Of a stretch of 64,000 bases of DNA, positions 43,276 through 54,724 are shown one piece after another. The stretch is taken from the NCBI GenBank assembly GCA_030762895.1, contig CM061068.1:80377228-80441227 (forward strand). The letters are read 5' to 3'. The notes under the pieces are model-generated. The model worked only from the letters and a program-made list of their open reading frames with translations. It was not told the DNA's origin and made no database searches. Each line of letters opens with the position of its first letter. Position 1 is the stretch's first letter. Made by a program: the position numbers and the translations under genes. This DNA is from Sophora flavescens. Lineage: Eukaryota > Streptophyta > Magnoliopsida > Fabales > Fabaceae.

Positions 43276-44750
43276 GTCACCAACATGCAATTTTGGGCCT
43301 ATGCCCATCTCCTCTACCCCTTGATTTGTTTTCTAGGATGAGAACGTGCTTTGAATATTGAATCCGCTTTTATGGAATTTTAAGCTTACACTTTGGTTTT
43401 AGGGGGCTAAATCGACTTTTACTCATCCATTTAGCTTGAAATTTGGTATTGTAGCTTACTTTGATATATGGGGCTATAGTAACTATCCTATAGAATCAAT
43501 GATCACTTGGTACTCAACATGTAGGAAGCCAAGATATTGTACTGATGAGGCGCATTTTAAATGAATAATTGTGGTATTGATGCTATGAATAATTGTGGTA
43601 TTGATGTTTACATTTCTCAGTTTTAGAATTAAAAGATAACATCTAGTCATCAACCATTCGTAGGGCAAAGACCTGCATTACTAGTAAATATGTCCTAACA
43701 ATTGAAGTGCCAATTTTCTTGTTTAATGTGGGTTAATCCATAATTAGGGTTCATCTAGTGTGTTAAATGTTAATGACAAAGCTTTGTGAGTAAGATCAAG
43801 TGACCAGTGAGGCAAATATTAGCCACCGTAATTGAGACCAAAGCCATTTTCAAAATGGTTTTATATATCTATTTATAAATTAGGATATTTATTCAAACTT
43901 TTTTAAGGCTTAGGCCATGTAGAACTTGGGTTTCCTAAATCATTGGCTTTTTATCAAGAATTAGAATCAAATTAAAGGGTGTGTGATGTTTATACACTGT
44001 AAGTTGCTTAACCGCACCTGATGACAGTCTCCATTTGCAGTATATAATTATTACTCTTGTACATATTCTGGGTTTATTCATATTTGATCCCTGTAACAAA
44101 GGATTTGCTAGGTCATTGCATTGTTAAAATCGTAATCACAGAGATATTATTAGTATTTAGTATTATTATGGTGGTCACTGCTTGGTCATTTTCTCTTCCA
44201 TAATAACAGAGATAGTTGTTTCCTGTTTGTAATGGGTAGGGGACCATTGCTAGAATATGCATATACATGATCATCTATCTCTCTCAGTGCTTCTCTTATT
44301 ACTTGATTTTGATTGCTTCACTTGTCACTTGTTATTTGTGCAAAAAATGCTCCAAGGTTATTTGAGCTGATTTCAATTGGAAGACAAGTTCTCTGCAATA
44401 TATGTGGGTTTGGCCTCGTAGAGCAAATTTTGTTGCTGAACCTTCTTCTCATGTGCCTTCAACATATTGTATATTAAATTAAGCATAGTGAAATTTCCCT
44501 GAATGCTTCTTTCTTAGTACTAGATAGTTTTTAAATTCATTCATTGACATAAGGGAAACACTTATTCTTTGTGTATTTTAGTTATTTGCACTCCACGCTC
44601 TCTCCTCCTATTGCACACGGCTGGTTACTCTTGCTGCATTTTTGTGAGCTGTCTGTCCTCCACAGTTACTTCCTATTTCCCCTTATGTGTTAATTTTCTT
44701 CTTCTTGCAATTTATGTTCTTTTCTTCATGCTTTGTGTTTTATTATTTTT
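43276..44750 (+). other. E5 cargo, remaining part; no gene recognised
   Basis: AT-rich, intron-like sequence with no recognisable protein. It has no counterpart in E3. E3-like sequence resumes at about 44755 (AAGCCTTAGTTTCCCGTTTG). Confidence 0.45.
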
Positions 44751-44810
44751 TGTGTTAATTAATTGGTAAAGCCTTAGTTTCCCGTTTGAGATCCAATATT
44801 AATGAGCATA

Positions 44811-44815
44811 TGTGT
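44811..44815. other. Target-site duplication TGTGT, left copy
   Basis: TGTGT precedes the 5' LTR and is repeated at 62484-62488 after the 3' LTR. Confidence 0.9.
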
Positions 44816-47275
44816 TGTAAACACCTAATTTTGTCCGGGTATTATATCATTTTAATTAATATATTTAAAAAGAAAAAGTACAAATTTGCAAGAAAATCAA
44901 AAAAAAAAATTTTGTTCATGCTCATGATTTCCTTTTGGTTGCAAGTCCTTTTTAAATCCATCTTCCCATCCCATGTTCTTTAGCCCAAAGCCCAGTAAAA
45001 AAAAAGAGAAAAAAGGAAAAAAAAAACAGATAGATGTATGCTTCCTGTCATAAAAAAATATAAAAAAAAATAGATAAAAAGGAGGGAGTTCTTGTTCCAA
45101 TAGTGGGACAATGGGTAAGAGACAAAAAATTTTAATTTTGTCTCAGAACCAAAGGCTAAGTTAAGCTTTGTTAAATTTGCAAAGGATGAGAATTTGAAAT
45201 CCAAGCATGAAAAGGGAAGATATCATCCTGCTACTCCTTATCTCTCATGCAGCATCAGCAAGGTCAATAACAGTCAAAGGGCCAAAATAGACTAAATACG
45301 AGAAAGGAAAATGGCAGCACAAAGCAAGACATATCAGATACAAAATCAACCAGATTGGAAATGAGAAAAAGACTATCTAATGTAATCAAAGCAGAAGATT
45401 ACTGGGTTTCCTTGTTTTTTTTTAATCTTGCTATCAGTATAAATGACAACAGAGATAGAGAACAAGGAGGAGGAAAATTTTTGGAAGGGGGACCAACCCA
45501 GGACAAAGAGGTTTTTTTTGGCTGGGGAGGGAATCATCAGTCTTCTTCAAGCTCTCTAATATCAATTTTCCTTCATCCTCATTACCCAAGCAGAACCTTC
45601 ACCATCTTTTTCCAAAAGCCAAAATGTCACTCACCCTTAAACACCCATAACCGTCTTTTTCATCTTCCTCCCCAACAACATCACCTTCAATAACAAAAAT
45701 ACAACAACCAGAACCCACCACAGTCACCAAACAGCATCCTCTCTGTTCCGCCCATCTCCGCCGTGTGGACCACCGCCGCTTGCGCCGTCCGTGTCTCCAG
45801 ACGAATCCGACCAGCCACCCTGGTCTGATTTCCCCCATAGCCGCCGCTCAGAACCACGTCTCTGCCCAGCACCGTCTTCCGCCGTCGCTGCTCCTCCAGA
45901 TCTGTTTCCTTCCTCCGCTGCACACCACCTTCGTCCACTCTTCCCATCTGCGCCGCTTCGCCGTTGTCTCCATCTCTGTACCGTTTGATCTGTCCCCCTC
46001 CGCCATCTGCATGCCGTGATCTCGCCGTCGCAAGCCCCTGCCGCACCACCGGATCCTCGTTCCTCCCTCTGCCATCCATTCACCTCCATCCGACCGATGT
46101 CTCGTCGCCGATCAGCCACCGTGAAGCAGTCATCGACCAGCCTCCGCATGAGAAGCCTCCTCCTCCTTCGCCGTCTTCCCCTCTGTCTGCAGCTCCTTGG
46201 TCCTTCATTGGTAATGTAGAAGCAGAGCCTCTGATGGTGCTTGTTTTCTTTTAACTTTATTTTCAGTTTTTATTATGTGAATTGTTAACTTATTTGGGTT
46301 TTGGGCCAGTGTTTTGCTCTCTTATTTAGGCCAAGTCCTTTCAGAAATTGATGGCAAGCTAACGTGCAAAATTTTTTTGAAATTACAAAAATAAAAAATA
46401 AAAACAAAATATAAAAAATCCTGTTTTTTTTTAAAAATTTTTATTCACGCGACAATTTGTGATATTGATGTATGAATTTTCATCCTCAAGCGTCATATGA
46501 ATTGTAAGGGCTCATCGTATAGTTTGACTATCTTTAACCCTATGCGAGAGTGAATTATCCCTTTTTAAAAAAAATAAAATAAAATAAATGTTTTTTTCAA
46601 TTTACACCTTTAACCAATTCCCTTTTGTAAAATAATTTTTTTTTTCAATTTACTCTTTTTAACAAAATTTTATCCAATTTTTATAAAATAAAAATTTATT
46701 TGAATTCACGCAACAATCTACGACGTTGATCAAAAGAACTACGTGGCTTTGAGTTTCCCATCGCACCCGGGAATACGTAGGAGAAAGATAAATCATCTGG
46801 TCAAGCCAAAACTAAATTTCCCTTTTATTGTGTCTCTTTTTATGTTAAAATAATTAATCAAAATAATTAAACTTGTCTGTTTTTAGGGATGCTCTATGGA
46901 CACGGTGCCATGTTCAACCTCATTTAGTTTTTATAAACAATAAATTTTAAAAATATAAAAATTAATAAAAATTTAAAATATTAAAAATTAAAAATAAATT
47001 TTTCTTGTCAATAATTTTTTGGGTAAAATAAATATTTTAAAGGTTATTAAAATGTTTTTGCACAATTAACTTGAGGTACCGTTTTTTTTTAAACGGGTGA
47101 TGTGGGGTGCTAACACCTTCCCTATTCGTACCCAACTCCCGAATCCAAATCTCTATCTTTTTTTAACACCAGTTTCCTTAAAATAAATGGTTTTTCCCAC
47201 ATAAAATATTGGTGACGACTCCTCTTTTTTTTTTTACCTTCTTTTTCGCGGCTCCCGGACGGGACGGTCGCGACA
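44816..47275 (+). repeat. 5' LTR of the Ogre-like element
   Basis: Starts TGTAAACACCTAATTTTGTC and ends GGTCGCGACA. It contains a GC-rich island (about 45740-46200), a possible TATA (GTATAAATGA near 45437) and T- and A-rich 3' parts. It lacks a 185-base segment present in the 3' LTR (61744-61928). Open frames within it on both strands are not retained cleanly in the other LTR and are not taken as genes. Confidence 0.93.
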
Positions 47276-47277
47276 GC

Positions 47278-47296
47278 TGGCGACTCCACTGGGGAC
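47278..47296 (+). other. Primer-binding site
   Basis: TGGCGACTCCACTGGGGAC lies 2 bases after the 5' LTR. Ogre elements are described as primed by tRNA-Arg, and this is the motif I associate with them; the tRNA match was not checked. Confidence 0.7.
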
Positions 47297-48170
47297 TTTT
47301 GAGAGCCAGGCCTATCATAGTTGGTTGTGCAATTTTTTTTAATAGATTTGAAAATATTAGTTTTACCACTCTTTGTTTTATTCATTTTGTATATAGTATT
47401 ATATGCTTTAATAAATGCCTTTGTATATTCTTGCAACCCTAGGGTAGAAAACTCTTTTAAATGTTGGCTGTTCTTTTGCAGGTTTGGGGTTAGCTTTTTA
47501 GGTTTTGGGCAGGTTTGCTTGCTCCAAGCACACACATCACCATCACATATTCACACACTTTTGGGCTCTATACCCGAGTCTTGGAATGCCATAAGATTTG
47601 AAGGGGCTTCAATGATGTTATTGTGATGCCTTTGCGTCCCTGACAGACATTGATTCTCCCGCTCGGATTGCTACCGGAACATGGACTGCCATATTGTGAC
47701 TTTTCGGTCCCTGTGGTGAGGTTCATGGATTAGGGTCCTCATTTTTAGATGAGGGTAATCCAGGGACCATATGTTTAGGGGTCTAGATCTGTCCCGGAAG
47801 TCATGCACCTAAAATGCCATTAGTAGCCTACCAAACTAGGGTCTTAACCTCAGAAGTTCAACTTTAGGATACGACCCATGTAGGACAAAAGGGAGCACAT
47901 TCCACCTTTTTTTTGCAACATTTATATGTCACGCATCATAATTATTTTCTGCATGCATTCACGCCATAATTTGCCATTCATTCATGCATCCTGTTACACT
48001 CACTGTATGCTCGTGCATATAGTACTTTAAGTCATGCATTGTTAATATGTCATTCATGCATTTTGTTACACTCTCATGCATAAGTAAATTTGCTTTCCAA
48101 ATGTTATTAACAAAGTAAAATTTCCCTCCACGGATAATTTGGTTTGAGATAACACCTTTGATTACAAGAG
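47297..48170 (+). other. Ogre leader, noncoding
   Basis: No coding signal between the primer site and ORF1. TCATGCAT and CATTCATGCAT repeats occur at 47940-48070. Confidence 0.55.
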
Positions 48171-50170
48171 ATGGAAAAAGTCAGACACACTAGCAATGCT
48201 CCCACCACCAAGAACTCCAGGGTGATATTGAACTCATTGGAGAATCTGAAAGAGTTGAGCCAATCTTTGCCTCAAGAACGTCGAAGAAGCTTCGCCAAGA
48301 AGTATGGAGGGATCTTGGATCTAATTTTCATACCGGTCGAGACTGCTGCTTTGAGTACCTTGTGTCAGTATTGGAACCCCCACCTCAGATTTTTTGAATT
48401 GCCAAACATGGATATTACTCCCACCATTGAAGAGTATGCTTACCTGTTAAGGTTGCCGATGCAGAAAAACCCCATCGTGTACTCTCACTTGGGGCAATAG
48501 TTGACCACTACAAGCATAGCAGGGTTACTAGGGCTTCTTGAAAATGATGTGAAGTTGATCGGGCACTCAAACTCGCGAGGATTGACCCGAACTCTTCTTG
48601 AAAATCATTTGAAGAAACTAATGGATCGGCAAGATTGGGAAAACTTTGAGAGGGTATTGGGGCTAACAATATATGGGTTGATTCTATTTCCATCAGCACT
48701 AGACATGATAGATCAAGCGACAATGGATGTATTCTCCACAGTAGAAAGAAAGAAAAACCCCGTGCCGGCAGTGTTAGCTGAAACGATTTTGACTCTAGAA
48801 TTTTGCCAGCGGAATCCAAAGGGGAAGCTCCGATGTTGTGCACAATTGCTCTATGTGTGGGCCATGACTCACATGTATGAAAAATGTTATATCATCCACC
48901 ATTCAGATCCACTAAGAGGCTTCCATAACATCCCTATAAGACAACTAAATGAAGAGGAATGGAAGAGCGAGTTTGACAAAGTGGAAAGGGACTCTTTTAG
49001 GTGGGTATGCCCTTGGTACGAAGGTCAGCAGGGGCAAGATATCATTTATAGCTGTGGTGACTATCCCAATGTTCCTTTGATGGGTCCAAGAGGGTGCATA
49101 TCCTACACACCCGCCATAATCTTACGACAGCTTTGTTGGACGCAAACCGTGCCAAGAGAAGAACAACTCGGCGGATGCTATTTCCGGTATGAGGACGGAG
49201 AGAATACAAAGTTGTTAGCAAAAGCAATTAGAAATGCATGGAAAGATGTGAAGATGGCAGGGAGAGCACAATTGGGCCGACCAATCCTAATCATTGTCTC
49301 AGAATATGAAGCATGGAGAAAGTCAAGGAAAGGTCCCATCAACATTCCTGCAGAAAGCACGAAAGATAAAAATTACTCCCCTTTGGTAACTCAAATGGCA
49401 GAACAACTGAAAATTCTAGAAGCACAAATGAAGGAAATGGAACAACAAAAGCAAGATGCCGGGTTAAAAATAACCATTGGACAGAAGCGTTGTGAGAAGT
49501 TAGCAAAGGAAAACGAACACTTAAAAGATTTATGTTCAGATATCTCCACAACCTCAAGAGTCCAGAAGAAGACAATGTCTCACCAAGCATCATGGCTAAG
49601 GTCCAGAATCTTGAAAGTAAAGCATTGTCCTTGACAACGGAGAGGCATCGGCTAAGAAAAGAAAAGCGTCAGTTAGAAGAAGAAGTCATCCAGCAAGAAG
49701 GTATGAGAAAGTCATTGGAGGCGGAGGTTGATCGACAAAGGGGAGTCAATAGCAACTTACAGAAGCAAATTTGTGCACAAATTAGGATGACTGATGAATT
49801 GGTACAAAAGGTCAAAGAACTAAATATCCTAATGGTCGAAATCAAGAAGGAGTCCGATTTGGGGTGGACCTCGGCAAAACATTATCATGATCACGTGGTT
49901 CAAGCAATGAATGCCGTGAAATGGTGGAGAGAAGAAGCGCGAGAGCGAGGGATAGATATTGACATATGGAAAAAGAGATATGTGAGCATGAGTTTGGAGC
50001 TAAGCCATTGCGTTCAGAATTTTGTCCAAAGCTTTGAGAAGGTAGAACAACAAATCTGTGGGGACCCTATGCTTCGTCTCCCGTCTGAAATGGACGATTT
50101 TATGCAAATGTATGGAGGGTTCGCTCCAGGGCTAAAAAGAAAGAGACCGAAGCTGTTGACTTTAGGATGA
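48171..50170 (+). pseudogene. Ogre ORF1 (extra ORF upstream of gag)
   Basis: A protein of about 666 codons read in two frames. The first part (MEKVRHTSNAPTTKNSR...) contains PTIEEYAYLLRLPM, like the plant-mobile-domain-type block found in Ogre ORF1. The middle has LYVWAMTHMYEK and the WVCPWYEGQQGQD and GPRGCISYTPAIILRQLCW blocks. The last 220 residues (from about 49380) are a strong coiled coil (repeated LE/KE heptads), then a basic end LKRKRPKLLTLG. A TAG at 48498-48500 interrupts the frame and a 1-base shift near 49550 separates the coiled-coil part. ORF1 is a hallmark of Ogre; its function is not established. Confidence 0.8.
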
Positions 50171-50717
50171 AATGTTGTAACAATGTTGAAAATTATGATT
50201 TGACAATGATGCAATCTATGTGTTGCTTCTAATGAAATATGTTCTTGCCTCTATGATTCCTTCACACTCCAACTCTTACACTTGACTTGCGACGACACCT
50301 ATCGTGGAGCATGGTCTCCCTTTAGTATGTTGTCAACTACATCTTTGCCTTATAGGATTCTTCCTTCTGTGCAAAGGGTAGGTCGGGATGTCTCAATTCA
50401 AAATTCGCATTGCTAGTGTGTTTAAGACAACATCTATTGTGGCGAGACGTTCTTCCCCTAGATTTGTTGTCAACTCCATTTCATCTTATGAGCATGATGC
50501 TCTCTGTGTGGGATTGAGGGACCATCTCTTGTCAGTCACAAGGTGTTAACTCAAGAAGAGAAAAATAAAATAATAAATAATAACTCCATATGTGGTTTTC
50601 ACAAAAGCTTTTTCTTTTTTTGCAATATTCTTACTTTTTTTTCTGATTAAAACAGTGTGACTCTTCTGAACAATTGCTCCGAGACACCCTTATCACACTC
50701 GATCACAAGCAAGAGCC
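50171..50717 (+). other. Spacer between ORF1 and gag
   Basis: Noncoding. Two similar segments with CACCTATCGTGG and ACATCTATTGTGG near 50296 and 50428, each followed by TTGTCAACT, look like an old tandem duplication. Confidence 0.45.
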
Positions 50718-53540
50718 ATGACGGATGAACTAGAAGAAGTTCAAGAGATCAATGATGAAGTCAGTCAAATCAAGGATCAGATGACTAAGATGGTGGAGAT
50801 CCTACAAGAAATTTAGAAGGAAAAGAACACAGGAGAATCCTCCAGCCTCGAACGAAGGACAGCCAGCCACACCTCTCATCCCGCCCGGTTTTTCTCAGAT
50901 TCCTATTCAAGGCTTCAACCAACCAGGGGCCATGATGCCTCTCACTATTTATCCAAGCAATCAAACTCACTTTTCATTTGACCCGAACAATCCCCCATAC
51001 GGTTTGCCTCGTGGATTTGTGCCACCAACAACCCGCAGCCCACAAGATGGCATTCAGAACTCCGAACATATCACTCTGACATAAACCCCCACTAATGATG
51101 TCGAAATACTGCAAACACAAACTGTCGACCCTACAGATGGTAACACCCCGATAGTGATTCCTTCTGTCAATCCAAAACCCCCACAATACACCCTACATTA
51201 TGGACTCCAGGGGGCTCAAATGATGCCAAACTTCGGTTCCTCCTCCATGCCATATTCATTTCCCCATAATATGTACGGAGAAACTCCGGTGAATCAGTCG
51301 GGAGGGAATTCCCAATCTAAAGAAAAGCTGGAAGTACTAGAGGAAAGATTGCGGGCCATTGAATGGGTAAATAGTTATGGTCTTCGGGATGCCTCAGAAC
51401 TTTGTCTGGTGCCAAATGTTGTAATTCCGCCGAAATTTAAGGTGCCCGATTTTGACAAATATCGGGGAACCACTTGTCCCAAAAACCATTTGACCATGTA
51501 TGTTAGGAAGATGGCGTCATATGCCCAAGATGATAAGCTCTTGATTCATTTCTTCCAAGACAGTTTAACTGGGGCAACTTCAAATTGGTATTCTCATCTC
51601 GAGCGGGCACACATCCGATCCTTCAAAGATCTAGCAGATGCATTCCTGAAGCAGTATAAGTACAATATTGACATGGCTCCCGATAGGATGCAACTCCAAA
51701 ATATGTCAAAAAGGGACGTAGAGACTTTCAAAGAGTATGCACAACGATGGAGGGAACTGGCTGCTCAGGTGGATCCTCCCTTAGCCGAGAAAGAAATCGT
51801 AGCAATGTTCATTGATACACTCCAGTCGCCCTTCTATGATAGGATGATTGGGAGCGTGTCATCAAATTTTTTTGACATGGTCATCGTCAGCGAGAGAATT
51901 GAAAGTGGAACGAGGAATGGCAAGATCATCGAGACTTCAGTAGGGAATGGCCCAAAAAATCCCCGTTTGTGAAAAAGAAAGAGGGAGAAGCACATGCAGT
52001 AACCTTTGAACAAAAGAAACCGAACCAATGGAGACCGAACCAAACACCCGCCTTCCAAGCCCAATACGCCCCATATTACCAACCACCTCCATATCACCAA
52101 GCCAACCAACCATACATCGCTGCCACCTCACAATTTTCAAATCCTCAACAGATGGCTCCTTACCGACCATCATACCCTTCTCAGCCTCAAACACACCCTA
52201 CCATGCCACCTCAAATTGTTCAACCCCTAAATCCAAACCCAAACACCAGCCAAACAAGACCGCCGTACAACTCGGAAAGAAAGCCAGTGCGTTTTGGCCC
52301 GATACCCATGACCTACACTGAACTATTCCGCCAACTTGTGAGCAAATCCGTGCTAACTCCTATCCCGACAAGACCAATTGATCCTCCTTATCCGAAGTGG
52401 TATGACCTCACGATGGGACCACAGGTCGTTCCACCGAGAGTTGTAAAGCTTTGAAGTTTTAGGTGCAAGACCTGATTAATACCAAACGGTTGAGCTTTCA
52501 GAAGGATGCCCCAAATGTGGCACAGGGTCCTATGCCAAATCATGGGAGTTCGGAAGTCAATGCCATTGAAAGCTTCTTGGAACATACTCTCAAGAGTAAA
52601 GTGGTCGATGTTAAGACTCCTATGAGAGTTGTTTTCAGAGAGATGTGCAAATATGGATTAATCCAAATCCCGATCATGGAAGAAAAGGCTCTCGATGGAG
52701 AGATAAGATGTGACTTCGATGGGAATATGGGGCATTCGATTGAAGACTGTGCAGAGTTTCGGCAAGTTGTGCAACAGTTAATAGATATGAAGATTATCTT
52801 AATTGGTTGTGAATCAAATGAGTATGCCATTATTATGGTTGCTAAATCTACAATTTCCCCAACCCCAATTAAGATAACCCCTTTTACTGTTGTGGTTAAT
52901 CCTCAACCAGTTCCTGAGCAAGTCACTCCGAAACCAGTGGTGATATACTATACTGAGAAGAAACCTTTGCCAGTTCCAAGTGGGCCAACACCAATCGTCA
53001 TCCGAGTTCCAAGTCCTTTCCCTTACAAGGATACCAAAGCTGTACCATGGAAATATGAGATGCAGGTTCAACCCAATCCTTCCGACGGGACTACTGTGGT
53101 TACCAACATTTCAGGAATTGGTGGGATGACTAGGAGTGGTCGCATTTACACTCCAGAGGTATTGCAAAGGGAGGAAACAGAAAAGGAAGGAAATGATCGC
53201 AAGGGGAAAGATAAGGTGGAAGGAATTCTAGATGATAAGGAAGCAAACGAGGGTAAAAAGGAGGTATCTAATGAAGAAGTCGGTGAATTCTTGAAGTTCA
53301 TCAAGCAGAGTGAATATAGGGTTGTGAATCAGTTAAATCGAACTCCAGCTCGGATATCTTTTTTGTCTCTATTGATGAACTCTGAGCCACACAGGAGAGT
53401 ACTGATGAAGGTGTTGAATCAAGCTCATGTCTCCCATGACATCACAGTTGATAAGCTCGATAACATTGTAGGTAACATAGTTGCTGATAATTATGTCACA
53501 TTCACCGATGATGAAATACCAGCTGAAGGTATGGGCACAA
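50718..53540 (+). pseudogene. Ogre gag region
   Basis: Starts at ATG 50718 (MTDELEEVQEINDEVSQIKD, coiled coil), broken by TAG near 50814. The capsid-type Retrotrans_gag block lies in 51154-51960 (YRGTTCPKNHLTMYVRKM, FFQDSLTGATSNWY, LADAFLKQYKYN, WRELAAQVDPPL). A Pro/Gln-rich linker follows at 51970-52454 after a frame change. A nucleic-acid-binding Cys/His segment CDFDGNMGHSIEDC sits near 52710-52750, then a Pro-rich stretch and a Lys/Glu-rich stretch. At least three frame changes and two stops break it. It would package the element's RNA. Confidence 0.82.
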
Positions 53541-54480
53541 AAAGGCATTGCACATTTCTGTGAAGTGCCAAGACCATGTCATGGCTAGGGTTCTCATTGA
53601 TAATGGATCTTCTTTGAATGTAATGCCAAAGTCAACACTGGCATTGTTGCCTTTCGACGGAACTCATGTGAAGCCGAGCACAATGATTGTAAGGGCTTTC
53701 GATGGCACCCGAAGGGAAGTCATGGGAGAAATTGAATTTCCCGTTCAGATTGGCCCTTGCACCTTTGAAGTACTCTTCCAAGTAATGGACATCACACCAA
53801 CTTACAGTTGTCTCCTAGGACGACCATGGATCCATTCATTTGGAACTGTACCTTCCACATTGCACTAGAAGGCGAAGTTCATTGTTGATAGTAAGTTGAT
53901 AATTGTTTCTGGAGAGGAGGATCTGTTAGTAAGCAAGCCATCAACAACCCCTTATATTGAAGCTGCCGAGGAAGCTCTCGAGACCGCCTTCCAGTCACTT
54001 GAAATTGCCAATGCCACTTATGTTAGGGATAGTGCTCCACTCTTGAAACCTCGGTCATCTAAAGCATCCACCACGATGGCCAAGGTTATGCTCGAAGGAG
54101 GATACCAACCTGGAAGTGGTTTGGGGAAGAACAGCCAAGGTGTCGCTGACATCCTCATGCTCACCGAGAACAAGGACAGGTTTGGGTTGGGATACAAACA
54201 CACCAAAGCCGATAAGATGAGGGTTATAGAAGAGAAGAAAAGAAAGAGGTTGGCTCGGCTAGAAAATCGTGAATATGAGGCTGAAAGGGTTCCCATCTGT
54301 GACATTCGACAGAACTTCCGAAGCATAGGTTTCGCATTCCTGGACCAAGCGGCTGCTATTGAAGATCATTATCCCACCGATCATGGTGTCAATCTGGTGT
54401 ATCCATGTTCTCCAGATACAGAGCTCAACAATTGGGAGATCATTGAGCTCCCTAGGACCATAGAGACTTTTTCCAAGTAA
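53541..54480 (+). pseudogene. Ogre protease with G-patch-like tail
   Basis: A retropepsin-type aspartic protease: VLIDNGSSLNVMP (active-site D-N-G-S) and SCLLGRPWIH. A TAG at 53866-53868 (Gln-to-stop) lies just after it. The frame continues to 54480 with GGYQPGSGLGKNSQGV and RFGLGYK, a G-patch-like motif, then a tail ending IIELPRTIETFSK. The protease normally cuts the polyprotein. Confidence 0.82.
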
Positions 54481-54724
54481 TTCTGTAATGCTTATCCTTT
54501 AGCTCTGTCCAAGGCTTTAGGAATTTTGTTGTAATGGGCTTACTTGTTTCTGTTTCAGTATGACTTATCAATAAATGCATGCATTCAGTATCTTTGTGTT
54601 GTTATCTTTTTTTTTTTTTTACTTTCGTTTTGTTCACCTTTCCTCACCAATAAATGCAGTCTCTCGTCTTTAACCTTTATTCATTCACCTTTCCCTGATA
54701 AATACCAAAATGCAGATCTAAAAG
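54481..54724 (+). other. Putative Ogre intron between protease and reverse transcriptase
   Basis: A noncoding gap after the TAA at 54478, with a T-run at 54607-54621. Ogre elements are known to have an intron in this place, removed from part of the transcripts. Exact splice sites were not fixed. Confidence 0.5.

Noticed and set aside
44897..46254. Open frames of 60-141 codons on both strands in the Ogre LTRs (also 59937-61235)
   Set aside because: They lie in LTRs, overlap in many frames in a GC-rich stretch, and are not kept intact between the two LTR copies.
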